32,406 nucleotides of DNA from CAYXGE01 sp964464435 (GCA_964464435.1 CAYXGE010000012.1:1-32406); one strand, 5' to 3'. Shown: positions 1 through 7,592, counted from the first letter of the stretch. Numbers and translations are program-made. Notes: generated by a model from the sequence alone, not told the origin.

Positions 1-875
1 ATAGGAATCGCTACCCCAGGCTGGCCATCTAATGCAGAATTGACATTGTAACTTTGGGCACCAAGCTCAATACGTGCGACATCTTTAAGATATAAAATTC
101 CTTTGGGGCCATTGGCTTTTATGATGATATTGCCAAATTGTGCAGGATCAACCAAACGCCCTTTTGCTGTGACCGTATATACAAGCTGTTGCGTTGATGG
201 TGCAGGATCTTGACCGATTTTGCCCGCAGCATATTGATTATTCTGCGCACTAATCGCTGTGGCAATATCTGAAGTAGTCACACCAAGTTGCGCCATACGG
301 TCTGGCCTTAACCAAACACGCATCGCATAATCTTGTCCGCCAAAAATCAGCGAGTCACCCACCCCTTTAACGCGCTTAAACTCATCTAACACGTTTAATG
401 TTGCGTAATTACTTAAAAATAAACGGTCATGCTTTGGATTTTTTGAAGTAAGCATCACCACCAATAAAATATCATTAGATTTCTTTTGAACAACGATGCC
501 GTTTCTTCTCACCTCTTCAGGCAACCTTGGTGTAGCAATATTCACACGATTACTGACATTAAAAGTCGCTTGGTCAATATCCGTGCCTACATCAAAGGTT
601 GCCGTAATGTTTAAGGTACCGCTGGTATCAGAACTGGAGTTAAAGTAGAGTAAATTATCTACACCACTTAATTGCTCCTCAATCGGCCCAGCAACAGTTT
701 TTGAGATGGTATCTGCACTTGCCCCAGGGTAAGTAGCTGTAATCATGACTGTAGGTGGCGCAATTTGTGGGTACTGTGCAATCGGCAATTGAAATGCTGC
801 GGCAAGCCCTGCCAACACGATAATAATAGACAGTACGGATGCAAAAATTGGCCGTGTAATAAAAAACTTAGTCAT
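1..875 (-). CDS. acrB: RND multidrug efflux permease, N-terminal part (AcrB/MexB/HAE1 family)
   Basis: Inner-membrane drug/proton antiporter of a tripartite RND pump. Only about 291 N-terminal residues lie in the window; the rest is beyond the left edge. The ATG (873-875) follows the acrA-like stop by 8 bp, with a purine-rich GGGAT just upstream. The protein opens MTKFFITRPIFASVLSI, the first transmembrane helix of the family. Next come the porter-domain signatures QLPIAQYPQIAPP, YPGASADTI, VAGPIEEQLSGV and FDVGTDIDQA. Later, GVGDSLIFGGQDYAMRVWL and AQNNQYAAGKIG match the PN2/PC1 region of AcrB-like proteins. It should work with the lipoprotein encoded just upstream and an outer-membrane channel that would lie further left. 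Substrate range cannot be read from this fragment. Family assignment is secure, while the acrB name is by similarity and mexB/ttgB-type names would fit equally. Confidence 0.93.
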   Translation of the reverse strand, partial: MTKFFITRPIFASVLSIIIVLAGLAAAFQLPIAQYPQIAPPTVMITATYPGASADTISKTVAGPIEEQLSGVDNLLYFNSSSDTSGTLNITATFDVGTDIDQATFNVSNRVNIATPRLPEEVRRNGIVVQKKSNDILLVVMLTSKNPKHDRLFLSNYATLNVLDEFKRVKGVGDSLIFGGQDYAMRVWLRPDRMAQLGVTTSDIATAISAQNNQYAAGKIGQDPAPSTQQLVYTVTAKGRLVDPAQFGNIIIKANGPKGILYLKDVARIELGAQSYNVNSALDGQPGVAIP

Positions 876-883
876 GTCTATCC

Positions 884-2080
884 CTAACTCACTTGTTTGG
901 TTTGACTTGCAGATGGTTTACTTGCATTTGGCATGATTGGTGACTGCCCAGCAGGGTGCGGAGCAATTTGAGCACCTGGTCTCACCTTAAGTAAGTTATC
1001 AACTAACACTTGATCACCCGTTTTTAAACCACCTAACACCACCCAATCGCTACCCTGCCAACTGCCTTCTTGAATAGGTCTTACTGCGGCAATGGTTTTG
1101 CCATCTGCAGACTTTTCAGCCACAAACACAAACTTTCCTTGGTCGCTAGTGAGCACTGCTGCTTGCGGTACTAAATACACGCCACTTCGCGTACCTGTAA
1201 ATATTCTGGCACGCACAAATTGGCCAGGTAATAATTCGCTTTTTGGATTTTCAAATACTGCACGCAATTGTTGTGTACCTAAGTTAGGGTCGATTTCACT
1301 GGCAGCAAAATTGAGTTTGCCGTCAATGGGATACACCTGTCCGTCAGCCAAAACCAGTTGCACCTTTTGTGTTTTAGCTTCATCTAAACGACCCCCTAAT
1401 TGTGCTAATTCGGCATCAGAAAAACTAAACCGTACCCAGATAGGTGAGATTTGAACAATCGTAGTGAGTAAACTACTATTTGCTGACACTAACGCCCCTT
1501 CTGAAAACAAGAAACGTCCAGCCATACCGCTACTTGGCGCATATACGGTGGTGTACGAAAGATTTAACTCAGCTTCACGCAATTGTGCTTCCGCTTGGGA
1601 AACATTTGCCTTGGCAATAGCATGCTCAGATACTGCATTATCGTATTCGCGCTGGCTAATTGACTGTGTTGATAACAATCCTTGCAAGCGAGTGGATTCA
1701 CGCTGAGTTTGTTCAACACGTGCACGTAATTGTGCTAATTGCGCTTTGGCTTGTGATACGGCTATTTGAAAAGGGACTGGGTCAATGGTAAACATGGCTT
1801 GTCCAGCCTTAATTGCTTGGCCTTCTTGATATAACTTTTTAAGAATGATGCCACCTACGCGCGGCCTGACTTCTACCTCCTTTGCACCTTCAGTTTGCGC
1901 AACGGCTTCAGCACTAATAGGCACTGTGGTTGGTGCCATCTTAACAACACTCACAGGCATGGGTGGCATTGCAGGTGAAGCTCCGGCCGCTGGTTGATTA
2001 GATTGATTACAAGCAGTCAATAGTGTGGTAATGGCTAATAATGCCAAAATACTGTTTAACTTATTGGTTAATATAGACAT
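884..2080 (-). CDS. acrA: RND efflux periplasmic adaptor lipoprotein (AcrA/MexA family)
   Basis: Membrane-fusion protein linking the RND permease to an outer-membrane channel. The 398-residue length is normal for the family. The N-terminus is a lipoprotein signal with a hydrophobic stretch and lipobox LLTAC (Cys24), followed by a Pro/Ala-rich linker. Residues about 65-105 (VEVRPRVGGIILKKLYQEGQ, then the DPVPFQ region) are the first half of the barrel-sandwich (lipoyl-like) domain. Residues about 108-165 are an Ala/Gln/Arg-rich helical hairpin. After this come the return half of the lipoyl domain, a beta-barrel (ISPIWVRFSFSDAEL) and a membrane-proximal domain. It is first in the operon and the permease start follows by 8 bp, so the two are surely co-transcribed. 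Control is probably by the divergent TetR-type regulator through the operators at 2123-2169. Confidence 0.93.
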   Translation of the reverse strand: MSILTNKLNSILALLAITTLLTACNQSNQPAAGASPAMPPMPVSVVKMAPTTVPISAEAVAQTEGAKEVEVRPRVGGIILKKLYQEGQAIKAGQAMFTIDPVPFQIAVSQAKAQLAQLRARVEQTQRESTRLQGLLSTQSISQREYDNAVSEHAIAKANVSQAEAQLREAELNLSYTTVYAPSSGMAGRFLFSEGALVSANSSLLTTIVQISPIWVRFSFSDAELAQLGGRLDEAKTQKVQLVLADGQVYPIDGKLNFAASEIDPNLGTQQLRAVFENPKSELLPGQFVRARIFTGTRSGVYLVPQAAVLTSDQGKFVFVAEKSADGKTIAAVRPIQEGSWQGSDWVVLGGLKTGDQVLVDNLLKVRPGAQIAPHPAGQSPIMPNASKPSASQTKQVS

Positions 2081-2122
2081 TACAGCCTCACAATAGGAAT
2101 ATTTACGTAAATAATAGTTGCA

Positions 2123-2146
2123 TACATACAGTTATGAATGTATATT
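2123..2146. promoter_or_regulatory. AcrR-like operator, copy 1 (promoter-distal to acrR)
   Basis: Imperfect 24-bp palindrome reading TACATACA, a centre GTTATGAA, then TGTATATT. Recalled from the literature, the E. coli AcrR operator is TACATACA, centre TTTGTGAA, TGTATGTA, so this copy matches at nearly all positions. It sits between the divergent efflux operon and the TetR-type gene, 43 bp upstream of the adaptor start codon. Repression of both promoters is an inference. Confidence 0.72.
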
Positions 2147-2169
2147 ATATACAAACATGAATGTATGTA
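2146..2169. promoter_or_regulatory. AcrR-like operator, copy 2
   Basis: Second 24-bp palindrome, TATATACA, centre AACATGA, ATGTATGTA. It abuts copy 1 with a one-base overlap, and the two centres are 23 bp apart, about two helical turns. Its right half TGAATGTATGTA is identical to the right half of the E. coli AcrR site as I recall it. Adjacent placement on one face of the helix suggests two regulator dimers binding side by side. Confidence 0.68.
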
Positions 2170-2222
2170 AATAGATTTTGTTGTTAATCATTTAAAATCT
2201 ATCACTTGTAATGAGGTAAAAA

Positions 2223-2858
2223 GTGGTTAGAAAAACAAAAGAAGATGCTGCCATCACACGCCAACGCATTATTGATGCGGCACGTGAAGTATTTTTGTCT
2301 AAAGGCGTCAGCAGAACAAGCTTAGAGCAAATTGCCAATCATGCAGGGGTAACGCGTGGCGCAGTATATTGGCACTTTGCTAACAAAAGTGAATTGTTTC
2401 ATGCCATGCGTGAGCGTGCATTTTTACCATTAATAGACCGCATGGATGACACACTCCTTGCTGTCAACAGCGCTGCAAATGACCTTGACCCCCTAGCTAG
2501 AGTAGAGAAATTCTTAGTCAGTACCATTGCAGAGCTCAATAACTGCAAAGAAACCCGTCAAATTTATGAAATTATGATGATTAAATGTGAATATGTGGAT
2601 GAATTGGCTACAGTGTTGCAACAAATATTGGACAACTGCGGTGGCATCATTAAAAATTTAGAAACAACTTATCAGCAAGCTATTGAGCAAGGCATAGTGA
2701 GTCAGCAATTAAGTGCTGAGCAACTTGCCATGGACACCCATTTATTCTTCTCAGGCTTGTTACATATGTGGGTAAAAGACATCGATGGTGTGAGGTTTAG
2801 AAATCAAGCTGACTCTATGATTCAAGCACATTTCAAATTAAGAAGAAAATACATATAA
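2223..2858 (+). CDS. acrR: TetR-family repressor of the RND efflux operon (AcrR-like)
   Basis: Ligand-responsive DNA-binding repressor. The 211-residue length is typical for TetR/AcrR. The start is GTG with GAGGT about 7 bp upstream, and the N-terminus MVRKTKEDAAITRQRI resembles AcrR/TtgR. The helix-turn-helix spans roughly residues 33-53 (TSLEQIANHAGVTRGAVYWH), with the conserved YWHF(A)NKSELF that closes the DNA-binding domain. The rest is a variable all-helical ligand domain. It is divergent from the efflux adaptor gene across 142 bp that hold two palindromes like the E. coli AcrR site. By analogy with AcrR and TtgR it should repress the pump and probably itself, with release when hydrophobic drugs bind. 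The family is certain; the regulated target is a strong inference from context. Confidence 0.92.
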   Translation: MVRKTKEDAAITRQRIIDAAREVFLSKGVSRTSLEQIANHAGVTRGAVYWHFANKSELFHAMRERAFLPLIDRMDDTLLAVNSAANDLDPLARVEKFLVSTIAELNNCKETRQIYEIMMIKCEYVDELATVLQQILDNCGGIIKNLETTYQQAIEQGIVSQQLSAEQLAMDTHLFFSGLLHMWVKDIDGVRFRNQADSMIQAHFKLRRKYI

Positions 2859-2917
2859 AGTACTTGTATATCAATAACAAAGGCGCTAATATTCACAAAA
2901 AACATGAGGAGGCTCTT

Positions 2918-3241
2918 GTGAACGTTCATACAGGTGAAATCTACGGCAAACAAACTGCCAGCAAATTTGTGATGTATAACGTTTTAAAAGTAAGTAAAGA
3001 CGTTGTCACTTTGCAAAATATTGATAACCCGCTAAGCTTATTTGAAACCACTGCACAAAAACTCAATTCTTCTGGCTACATCCGCATTAGCCAAACACCT
3101 TATATCAATACTGAAGTCAGTACTTTAAAAAAGAAAAAAGCCGTTAAAAAGCCTAACCGTTGCCCTTATACCTTAGACTTTTTGGAAGAACGCGCGGATT
3201 CTGAGCGCCCTGCTCCTGTGTTGCCAGATTTATTTAATTAA
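2918..3241 (+). CDS. Small protein of unknown function downstream of acrR
   Basis: I do not recognise this gene. I chose the GTG at 2918 because a perfect AGGAGG (2907-2912) lies 5 bp before it; the frame extends upstream to a TTG at 2864 that has no visible ribosome binding site. From GTG the product is 107 residues, begins MNVHTGEIYGKQ and is soluble, with no signal peptide or membrane helix. Residues about 71-80 form a basic patch (KKKKAVKKPNR), followed by RCPYTLDFLEER and a Pro-rich end (RPAPVLPDLFN). There is a single cysteine. It lies 59 bp after the repressor on the same strand, so it may be co-transcribed with it. The strong Shine-Dalgarno argues that it is translated. No function is proposed. 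Confidence 0.7.
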   Translation: MNVHTGEIYGKQTASKFVMYNVLKVSKDVVTLQNIDNPLSLFETTAQKLNSSGYIRISQTPYINTEVSTLKKKKAVKKPNRCPYTLDFLEERADSERPAPVLPDLFN

Positions 3242-3272
3242 ATATTTTCTTATAATCTAATAACAAGCCAAT

Positions 3273-4607
3273 TTATTCATTTTGCGGTGGGCCACCAAAT
3301 AAGTCATGTCCATCCGCTTCATAAATTTCAACTTCTACAAAGTCACCAGGGGTTAAACCTTCGGCATCTTCTAAATATACAACACCGTCAATCTCTGGGG
3401 CATCTGCTTTAGTACGACCTATAGCTTGGAAAGACCCATCATCTAATTCATTCACTTCATCCACTAATACGGTTTGCATACTGCCCACTTTGTCTTGAAG
3501 CTTTGCTGCACTGATGCGTTCTTGTACTTCCATAAAACGGCTTAAACGCTCGCGTTTTACTTCTTCTGGTACTTGGTCTGGCAAATCGTTGGCTTTTGCG
3601 CCATCTACCGCACTATAAGCAAAGCACCCTACTCTATCTAACTGCGCTTCTTCTAAGAAATCGAGCAGCATTTGAAAGTCATCTTCTGTTTCACCAGGGA
3701 AGCCAGCAATAAAGGTAGAGCGCACAGTAATTTCAGGGCAAATCTCACGCCACGCTTTAATACGTGCAAGATTATTTTCGCTGCTGGCTGGGCGTTTCAT
3801 CGCTTTTAAAATACGTGGGCTGGCATGCTGAAATGGCACGTCTAGGTAAGGCAATATCGCCCCTTCTGCCATCAATGGAATCACATCGTCAACATGCGGA
3901 TATGGGTATACATAATGCAAACGCACCCACACCCCAAGCTCACCTAAGGCCTTGCTTAATTGCGTCATATGCGTTTTTAGAGGGCGACCATTCCAAAAGC
4001 CACTTCTATATTTCACATCCACGCCATAAGCGCTGGTATCTTGCGAAATCACCAAAATTTCTGAAACACCCGCATTTACCAAGTTTTCTGCTTCGTTCAT
4101 CACATCACCGATGGGACGACTCACCAAATCCCCACGCATACTTGGAATAATGCAAAAGCTACAACGATGGTTACAGCCCTCTGAAATTTTAAGATACGCA
4201 TAATGGTTTGGCGTTAAGCGCACGCCTTGTGGTGGTACAAGATCAGTAAACGGGTCATGTGGTTTTGGTAGATGCTGATGCACATGCGTCATCACTTCTT
4301 CTAGTGCATGTGGCCCAGTAATGGCTAACACGCTAGGGTGGGCTTGTTGTACCACGTCTTTTTTTGCGCCCAAGCACCCAGTAACAATCACCTTTCCATT
4401 TTTATTTAGCGCCTCACCAATGGCATCTAGCGACTCTTGCACTGCAGAATCAATAAAGCCACAGGTGTTCACCACCACTAAATCAGATTGTGCATAACTA
4501 CCACTAATTTCGTAGCCTTCTGCGCGCAATTGGGTGAGAATACGCTCTGCGTCAGAACCCGCTTTGGGGCAACCTAAAGAAACAAAACCAACTTTTGGTG
4601 AACTCAT
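3273..4607 (-). CDS. rimO: Ribosomal protein uS12 methylthiotransferase RimO
   Basis: Radical-SAM enzyme that adds a beta-methylthio group to the conserved aspartate of ribosomal protein S12. The 444 residues match the family. The N-terminal MTTase domain carries the auxiliary 4Fe-4S cysteines: C13 (SLGCPKAGSD), C49 (VVNTCGF) and C78 (VTGCLG). The radical-SAM CxxxCxxC is C145, C149 and C152 (EGCNHRCSFCIIP). Further along are RSTFIAGFPGETEDDF and a C-terminal TRAM domain ending DGHDLFGGPPQNE. The GCPKxGSD context separates RimO from MiaB. It is apparently monocistronic, and its start codon faces that of a small divergent gene only 26 bp away. Confidence 0.96.
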   Translation of the reverse strand: MSSPKVGFVSLGCPKAGSDAERILTQLRAEGYEISGSYAQSDLVVVNTCGFIDSAVQESLDAIGEALNKNGKVIVTGCLGAKKDVVQQAHPSVLAITGPHALEEVMTHVHQHLPKPHDPFTDLVPPQGVRLTPNHYAYLKISEGCNHRCSFCIIPSMRGDLVSRPIGDVMNEAENLVNAGVSEILVISQDTSAYGVDVKYRSGFWNGRPLKTHMTQLSKALGELGVWVRLHYVYPYPHVDDVIPLMAEGAILPYLDVPFQHASPRILKAMKRPASSENNLARIKAWREICPEITVRSTFIAGFPGETEDDFQMLLDFLEEAQLDRVGCFAYSAVDGAKANDLPDQVPEEVKRERLSRFMEVQERISAAKLQDKVGSMQTVLVDEVNELDDGSFQAIGRTKADAPEIDGVVYLEDAEGLTPGDFVEVEIYEADGHDLFGGPPQNE

Positions 4608-4633
4608 TAATTCAAACCTTACTCAAATAAAAT

Positions 4634-4852
4634 ATGTACATTATTGCAATTGCCTGGCTTTACGTCACCCTCATGATGGCCGCCACTGAACCAAGTGTGA
4701 CGGCTGGGGTACTCACATTTGCATTCTATGGTTTATTGCCTTGCGCCCTATTTATATGGCTTATAGGTACGCCACAACGTAAACGCAACAAGCTTAAACA
4801 ATCAGCCCTCAACCACCCACTTAGTGAAAACGATAGTGAACACCCCAAATAA
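4634..4852 (+). CDS. Small conserved membrane protein of unknown function
   Basis: 72-residue protein with two predicted membrane helices: residues about 2-17 (YIIAIAWLYVTLMMAA) and about 23-44 (AGVLTFAFYGLLPCALFIWL). A basic stretch PQRKRNKLK follows and implies a cytoplasmic C-terminal tail. From memory, very similar short proteins (two helices, a TEPS-type loop, an IGTPxRR-type end) occur in many betaproteobacteria without assigned function. The start at 4634 has no clear Shine-Dalgarno and is only 26 bp from the divergent rimO start. The 3' end runs 51 bp into the end of the convergent ZIP transporter gene. The conserved-looking helices support a real gene despite these overlaps. Confidence 0.72.
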   Translation: MYIIAIAWLYVTLMMAATEPSVTAGVLTFAFYGLLPCALFIWLIGTPQRKRNKLKQSALNHPLSENDSEHPK

Positions 4853-5689
4853 AATCAGGGTAATTTGCCAAATAGTTTCTTTTATTGCAGTGCGTTTATG
4901 TAAGCCAGGGATTAAATCTGCCACGGCCACGTACAACATGCTGGCAGCAGCCAAACTTAAAATATAAGGCACCCACGCTTGCAAGGTTTCTAAAGCATAA
5001 TACGCAAGCAAACCGCCTATCATGGTAGCAACGCTTGAGAGTAAATTAAACAACAATGCTTGCTTTTTGCTAAAGCCTGAATGCAACAATATCAAAAAAT
5101 CACCCACTTCTTGTGGAATTTCATGCGCGATAATCGCCAATGCAGTGACCAATCCCACTTGAATATCTAACATAAATGCTGCGGCAATCAAAATACCATC
5201 GACAAAGTTATGAAAGGTATCCCCAATCATAATCATCAAACCACTTCTTCCGCCATCATGTTGATGGCTATGGTTGTGCTGATGTAAGGAGATATTATTA
5301 GCTGGCTTATTAACCGGTCTAAACTTAGTTGTATGCGACTGCGATGTATTATCAGGGCAATGTGCCTCATCATGCATGGCATGCGCTTCACAATGGTCGC
5401 CATGACAATGCCGCCATAGCACCAATTTTTCTAAGCTAAAGAAAAGCAATACGCCAAATAACATAGTGCCTGTGAGCGCATGAATATTGGTATCTGTGCT
5501 AAATGCATGTGGCATGATTTCTAAAAATACCGCACCCAGTAGCGCACCAATGGCATAACTTACCAACAATGGCACCCATTTACGCTGTGCACTTAAGGCA
5601 AAAAATGCTGCAATTGAGACACTTAGCAAGCCACCTACTAAGCTGGTGCTAACAATCCATGCAAGAGGTGACATTTCAATAAAATTCAT
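4802..5689 (-). CDS. ZIP-family divalent metal transporter
   Basis: Inner-membrane transporter of the ZIP/ZupT superfamily that imports divalent metals such as zinc, and perhaps iron or manganese. The 295 residues contain about eight hydrophobic helices. The metal path is marked by HNFVDGILIAAAF (H160, N161, D164) in one helix and HEIPQEVGDFLILL (H189, E190, E194) in the next, the classic ZIP signatures. Between helices 3 and 4 (residues about 94-146) is a long His/Cys-rich cytoplasmic loop, including HCHGDHCEAHAMHDEAHC and HQHNHSHQH, a likely metal-binding buffer. A TATAAT box lies about 28 bp upstream of the start codon. Substrate specificity cannot be decided from sequence. The closest bacterial branch is the one typed by HEIPQE, which differs from E. 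coli ZupT (HNIPEG). Confidence 0.9.
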   Translation of the reverse strand: MNFIEMSPLAWIVSTSLVGGLLSVSIAAFFALSAQRKWVPLLVSYAIGALLGAVFLEIMPHAFSTDTNIHALTGTMLFGVLLFFSLEKLVLWRHCHGDHCEAHAMHDEAHCPDNTSQSHTTKFRPVNKPANNISLHQHNHSHQHDGGRSGLMIMIGDTFHNFVDGILIAAAFMLDIQVGLVTALAIIAHEIPQEVGDFLILLHSGFSKKQALLFNLLSSVATMIGGLLAYYALETLQAWVPYILSLAAASMLYVAVADLIPGLHKRTAIKETIWQITLILFGVFTIVFTKWVVEG

Positions 5690-5716
5690 GGCTTAAAATT
5701 GTTTAAATGAGGGCGC

Positions 5717-5722
5717 ATTATA
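5717..5722 (-). promoter_or_regulatory. Candidate -10 box for the ZIP transporter gene
   Basis: On the minus strand this reads cTATAATGCGC, a perfect sigma-70 -10 element with a GC-rich discriminator, about 28 bp upstream of the start codon. No good -35 is visible at 16-18 bp. The same cTATAATGCG context precedes tRNA-Pro and tRNA-Val in this window. Confidence 0.45.
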
Positions 5723-5749
5723 GCGTTTAATACTCTTCATCGCATGTGG

Positions 5750-6484
5750 TTAATCACTTAACCAAATCAAGCTTGCCATTCTGCCAGTATCACCATCTCG
5801 CCTAAATGAGAAATAAGTCTCAGGGTTTGAATAAGTACATTCGCCACCGCCATAAATATGGTTGACCCCAAGATGATTTAAGCGCTGCGTTGCAATTTGG
5901 TATAAATTCCCTAAAAATTTATCCCCATGAGGCTTAAACGCTTGCACTGCTTGGGCATCTTGTTCTATAAATTGCGCTCTCACTTCAGCCCCCACCTCAA
6001 AGGCATTAGGCCCAATAGCAGGGCCAAGCCACGCCATTAGTAGCGATGCATCAACAGCCATCGCCTTCACCGTCTGTTCGATGATACCGTCACATAAGCT
6101 ACGCCAACCTGCATGCACCGCAGCCACTACAGTGCCGCTGATATCACATAACAATACGGGCAAACAATCTGCCGTCATAGTGACACACACGGTATTTTTA
6201 TGTGTTGCAAATGCAGCATCAGCACTTTCTAAACAGGTACTTAAGGCGGCATCAATCACTCTAATACCATGCACTTGATTAAGCCAAACGGGTTCTGTAG
6301 GTACAATCGAATTGAGTAGTTGACGATTTTGATTGACGGTTAAAGGGTTATCTTTAACATGGTCACCAAAGTTTAGGCCTTGGTACTTGCCTAGACTGTA
6401 GCCACCATGGCGAGTTGTTTGTATGGCCTTAACGTTAGCAGGTGCAGGCCAATTTGGCATAATGATAGATGCTTTACTCAACAT
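5750..6484 (-). CDS. pgeF: PgeF/YfiH-type laccase-domain protein (purine nucleoside phosphorylase / peptidoglycan editing factor)
   Basis: Member of the DUF152/YfiH family. E. coli YfiH is linked to removing mis-incorporated amino acids from peptidoglycan precursors, and relatives act as zinc-dependent purine nucleoside phosphorylases or polyphenol oxidases. Metal-site motifs are visible: NQVHGIRVID (His), MTADCLPVLLCD (Cys) and AAVHAGWRSL (His), then AWLGPAIGP and CTYSNPETYFSFRRDGDTGR near the end. I place the start at the ATG of 6484, giving 244 residues beginning MLSKASIIMPNWPAP, which mirrors the E. coli MSKLIVPQWPQP start. The open frame runs further upstream (6532), but that part lies inside rluD and is low complexity. 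The start overlaps the rluD stop by 11 bp, suggesting translational coupling. An ATG at 6460 is an alternative. Confidence 0.9.
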   Translation of the reverse strand: MLSKASIIMPNWPAPANVKAIQTTRHGGYSLGKYQGLNFGDHVKDNPLTVNQNRQLLNSIVPTEPVWLNQVHGIRVIDAALSTCLESADAAFATHKNTVCVTMTADCLPVLLCDISGTVVAAVHAGWRSLCDGIIEQTVKAMAVDASLLMAWLGPAIGPNAFEVGAEVRAQFIEQDAQAVQAFKPHGDKFLGNLYQIATQRLNHLGVNHIYGGGECTYSNPETYFSFRRDGDTGRMASLIWLSD

Positions 6485-7538
6485 CTTCATCGTCCTCATC
6501 TTCAAAGTATTCATCGTCTTCGTAGTCTTCATCCGCTAAATAGGGTTCTTCACTAAACTCAAATACCTCATCATTATCTAGGGGCTCATCTTCATGGCGC
6601 ATGGCTTCTAGCAGTTGCTTCATGTCTTCTGGCAATTCAATTTGCCACTCCATTGGCTCACCTGTGACAGGATGAATTAAGCCTAATTTAATTGCGTGCA
6701 AAGCTTGCCTATCAAACGTTTGTACTGCATCTCTCAAGGTTTGTGTCATGGCTCTCAATGGAATAATACCTTTGTAGCCGTAAACTTGGTCACCCACAAT
6801 AGGCGCTTTTAAAAATTGCATATGCACACGTATTTGATGCGTTCTGCCTGTTTCTAATTGGCAACGCAAATAAGTTTGTACTGAAAAACGCTCTAGCACC
6901 TCATAGTGCGTTACTGCAGGTTTACCCATGCGATTAACGGCCATGCGCACGCGTGAACGAGAGTCGCGACCTATCGGCTGGTCTACCTTACCATTGCGCC
7001 AGATTTGACCCCAGACAATAGCGCGGTATTCTCGTTTTACTGTTCTGGCTTGCAATTGACGTACTAAATGCGTTTGAGCTGCTAAGGTTTTTGCGATTAC
7101 CAGCAAGCCACTGGTATCTTTATCTAGCCGGTGCACAATGCCTGCACGTGGTAGCTCCTTGGCATGAGGCACATGATGCAAAATAGCGTTAAGCAAGGTG
7201 CCTTGCCAATTGCCTGCTGCGGGATGCACTACCATGCCTGCAGGTTTATTAATGACCAATAAGCTATCATCTTCGTACACAATATTAAGTGCTATCTCTT
7301 CTGCTAAAAATGCGGTTTGCTCAGGTGCTGCTTGAATTTCAACCAACACCTGCTCGCCACCCCATACCTTTGTTTTAGCAGTACATGTGCTTTGATTCAA
7401 CTTTACTAAATCTGCCTTTATCCATGCCTGCAGACGTGAGCGTGAATGTTCAGGCAACATTTGCTGTAATGCTTGATCTAGTCGCAAACCTCCCAACTCT
7501 TGTGGGATAATAAGTGTAATAGGTGTGCTGGATGTCAT
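6474..7538 (-). CDS. rluD: 23S rRNA pseudouridine(1911/1915/1917) synthase RluD, with acidic tail
   Basis: Makes three pseudouridines in helix 69 of 23S rRNA. An N-terminal S4 domain (residues about 18-75: LRLDQALQQMLPEHSRSRLQ) precedes the RluA-type catalytic domain. The catalytic aspartate is D139 in GIVHRLDKDTSGLLV, the same number as in E. coli RluD. ETGRTHQIRVHM and PIVGDQVYG are further family signatures. The length is 354, longer than E. coli RluD (326) because of an extra C-terminal extension: 24 of the last 39 residues are Asp or Glu, with interspersed Tyr and Phe. Its final codons overlap the pgeF start. The gene is divergent from bamD across 54 bp, the arrangement common in proteobacteria. 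Confidence 0.95.
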   Translation of the reverse strand: MTSSTPITLIIPQELGGLRLDQALQQMLPEHSRSRLQAWIKADLVKLNQSTCTAKTKVWGGEQVLVEIQAAPEQTAFLAEEIALNIVYEDDSLLVINKPAGMVVHPAAGNWQGTLLNAILHHVPHAKELPRAGIVHRLDKDTSGLLVIAKTLAAQTHLVRQLQARTVKREYRAIVWGQIWRNGKVDQPIGRDSRSRVRMAVNRMGKPAVTHYEVLERFSVQTYLRCQLETGRTHQIRVHMQFLKAPIVGDQVYGYKGIIPLRAMTQTLRDAVQTFDRQALHAIKLGLIHPVTGEPMEWQIELPEDMKQLLEAMRHEDEPLDNDEVFEFSEEPYLADEDYEDDEYFEDEDDEDVE

Positions 7539-7542
7539 CGGT

Positions 7543-7548
7543 TATAAT
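7543..7548 (+). promoter_or_regulatory. Candidate -10 box for bamD
   Basis: A perfect TATAAT sits 44 bp upstream of the bamD ATG, in the short divergent gap with rluD. I see no convincing -35 at the right distance, so this rests on the -10 alone. Confidence 0.3.
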
Positions 7549-7592
7549 CTATACTATTGCGTTAAAAAATTAATTGTATTGGACGATTTGTA

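Noticed and set aside
6485..6532. Upstream start for PgeF giving a Met/Lys/Thr-rich N-terminus
   Set aside because: The extra residues come from the second frame of the acidic RluD tail and have no counterpart in the family.
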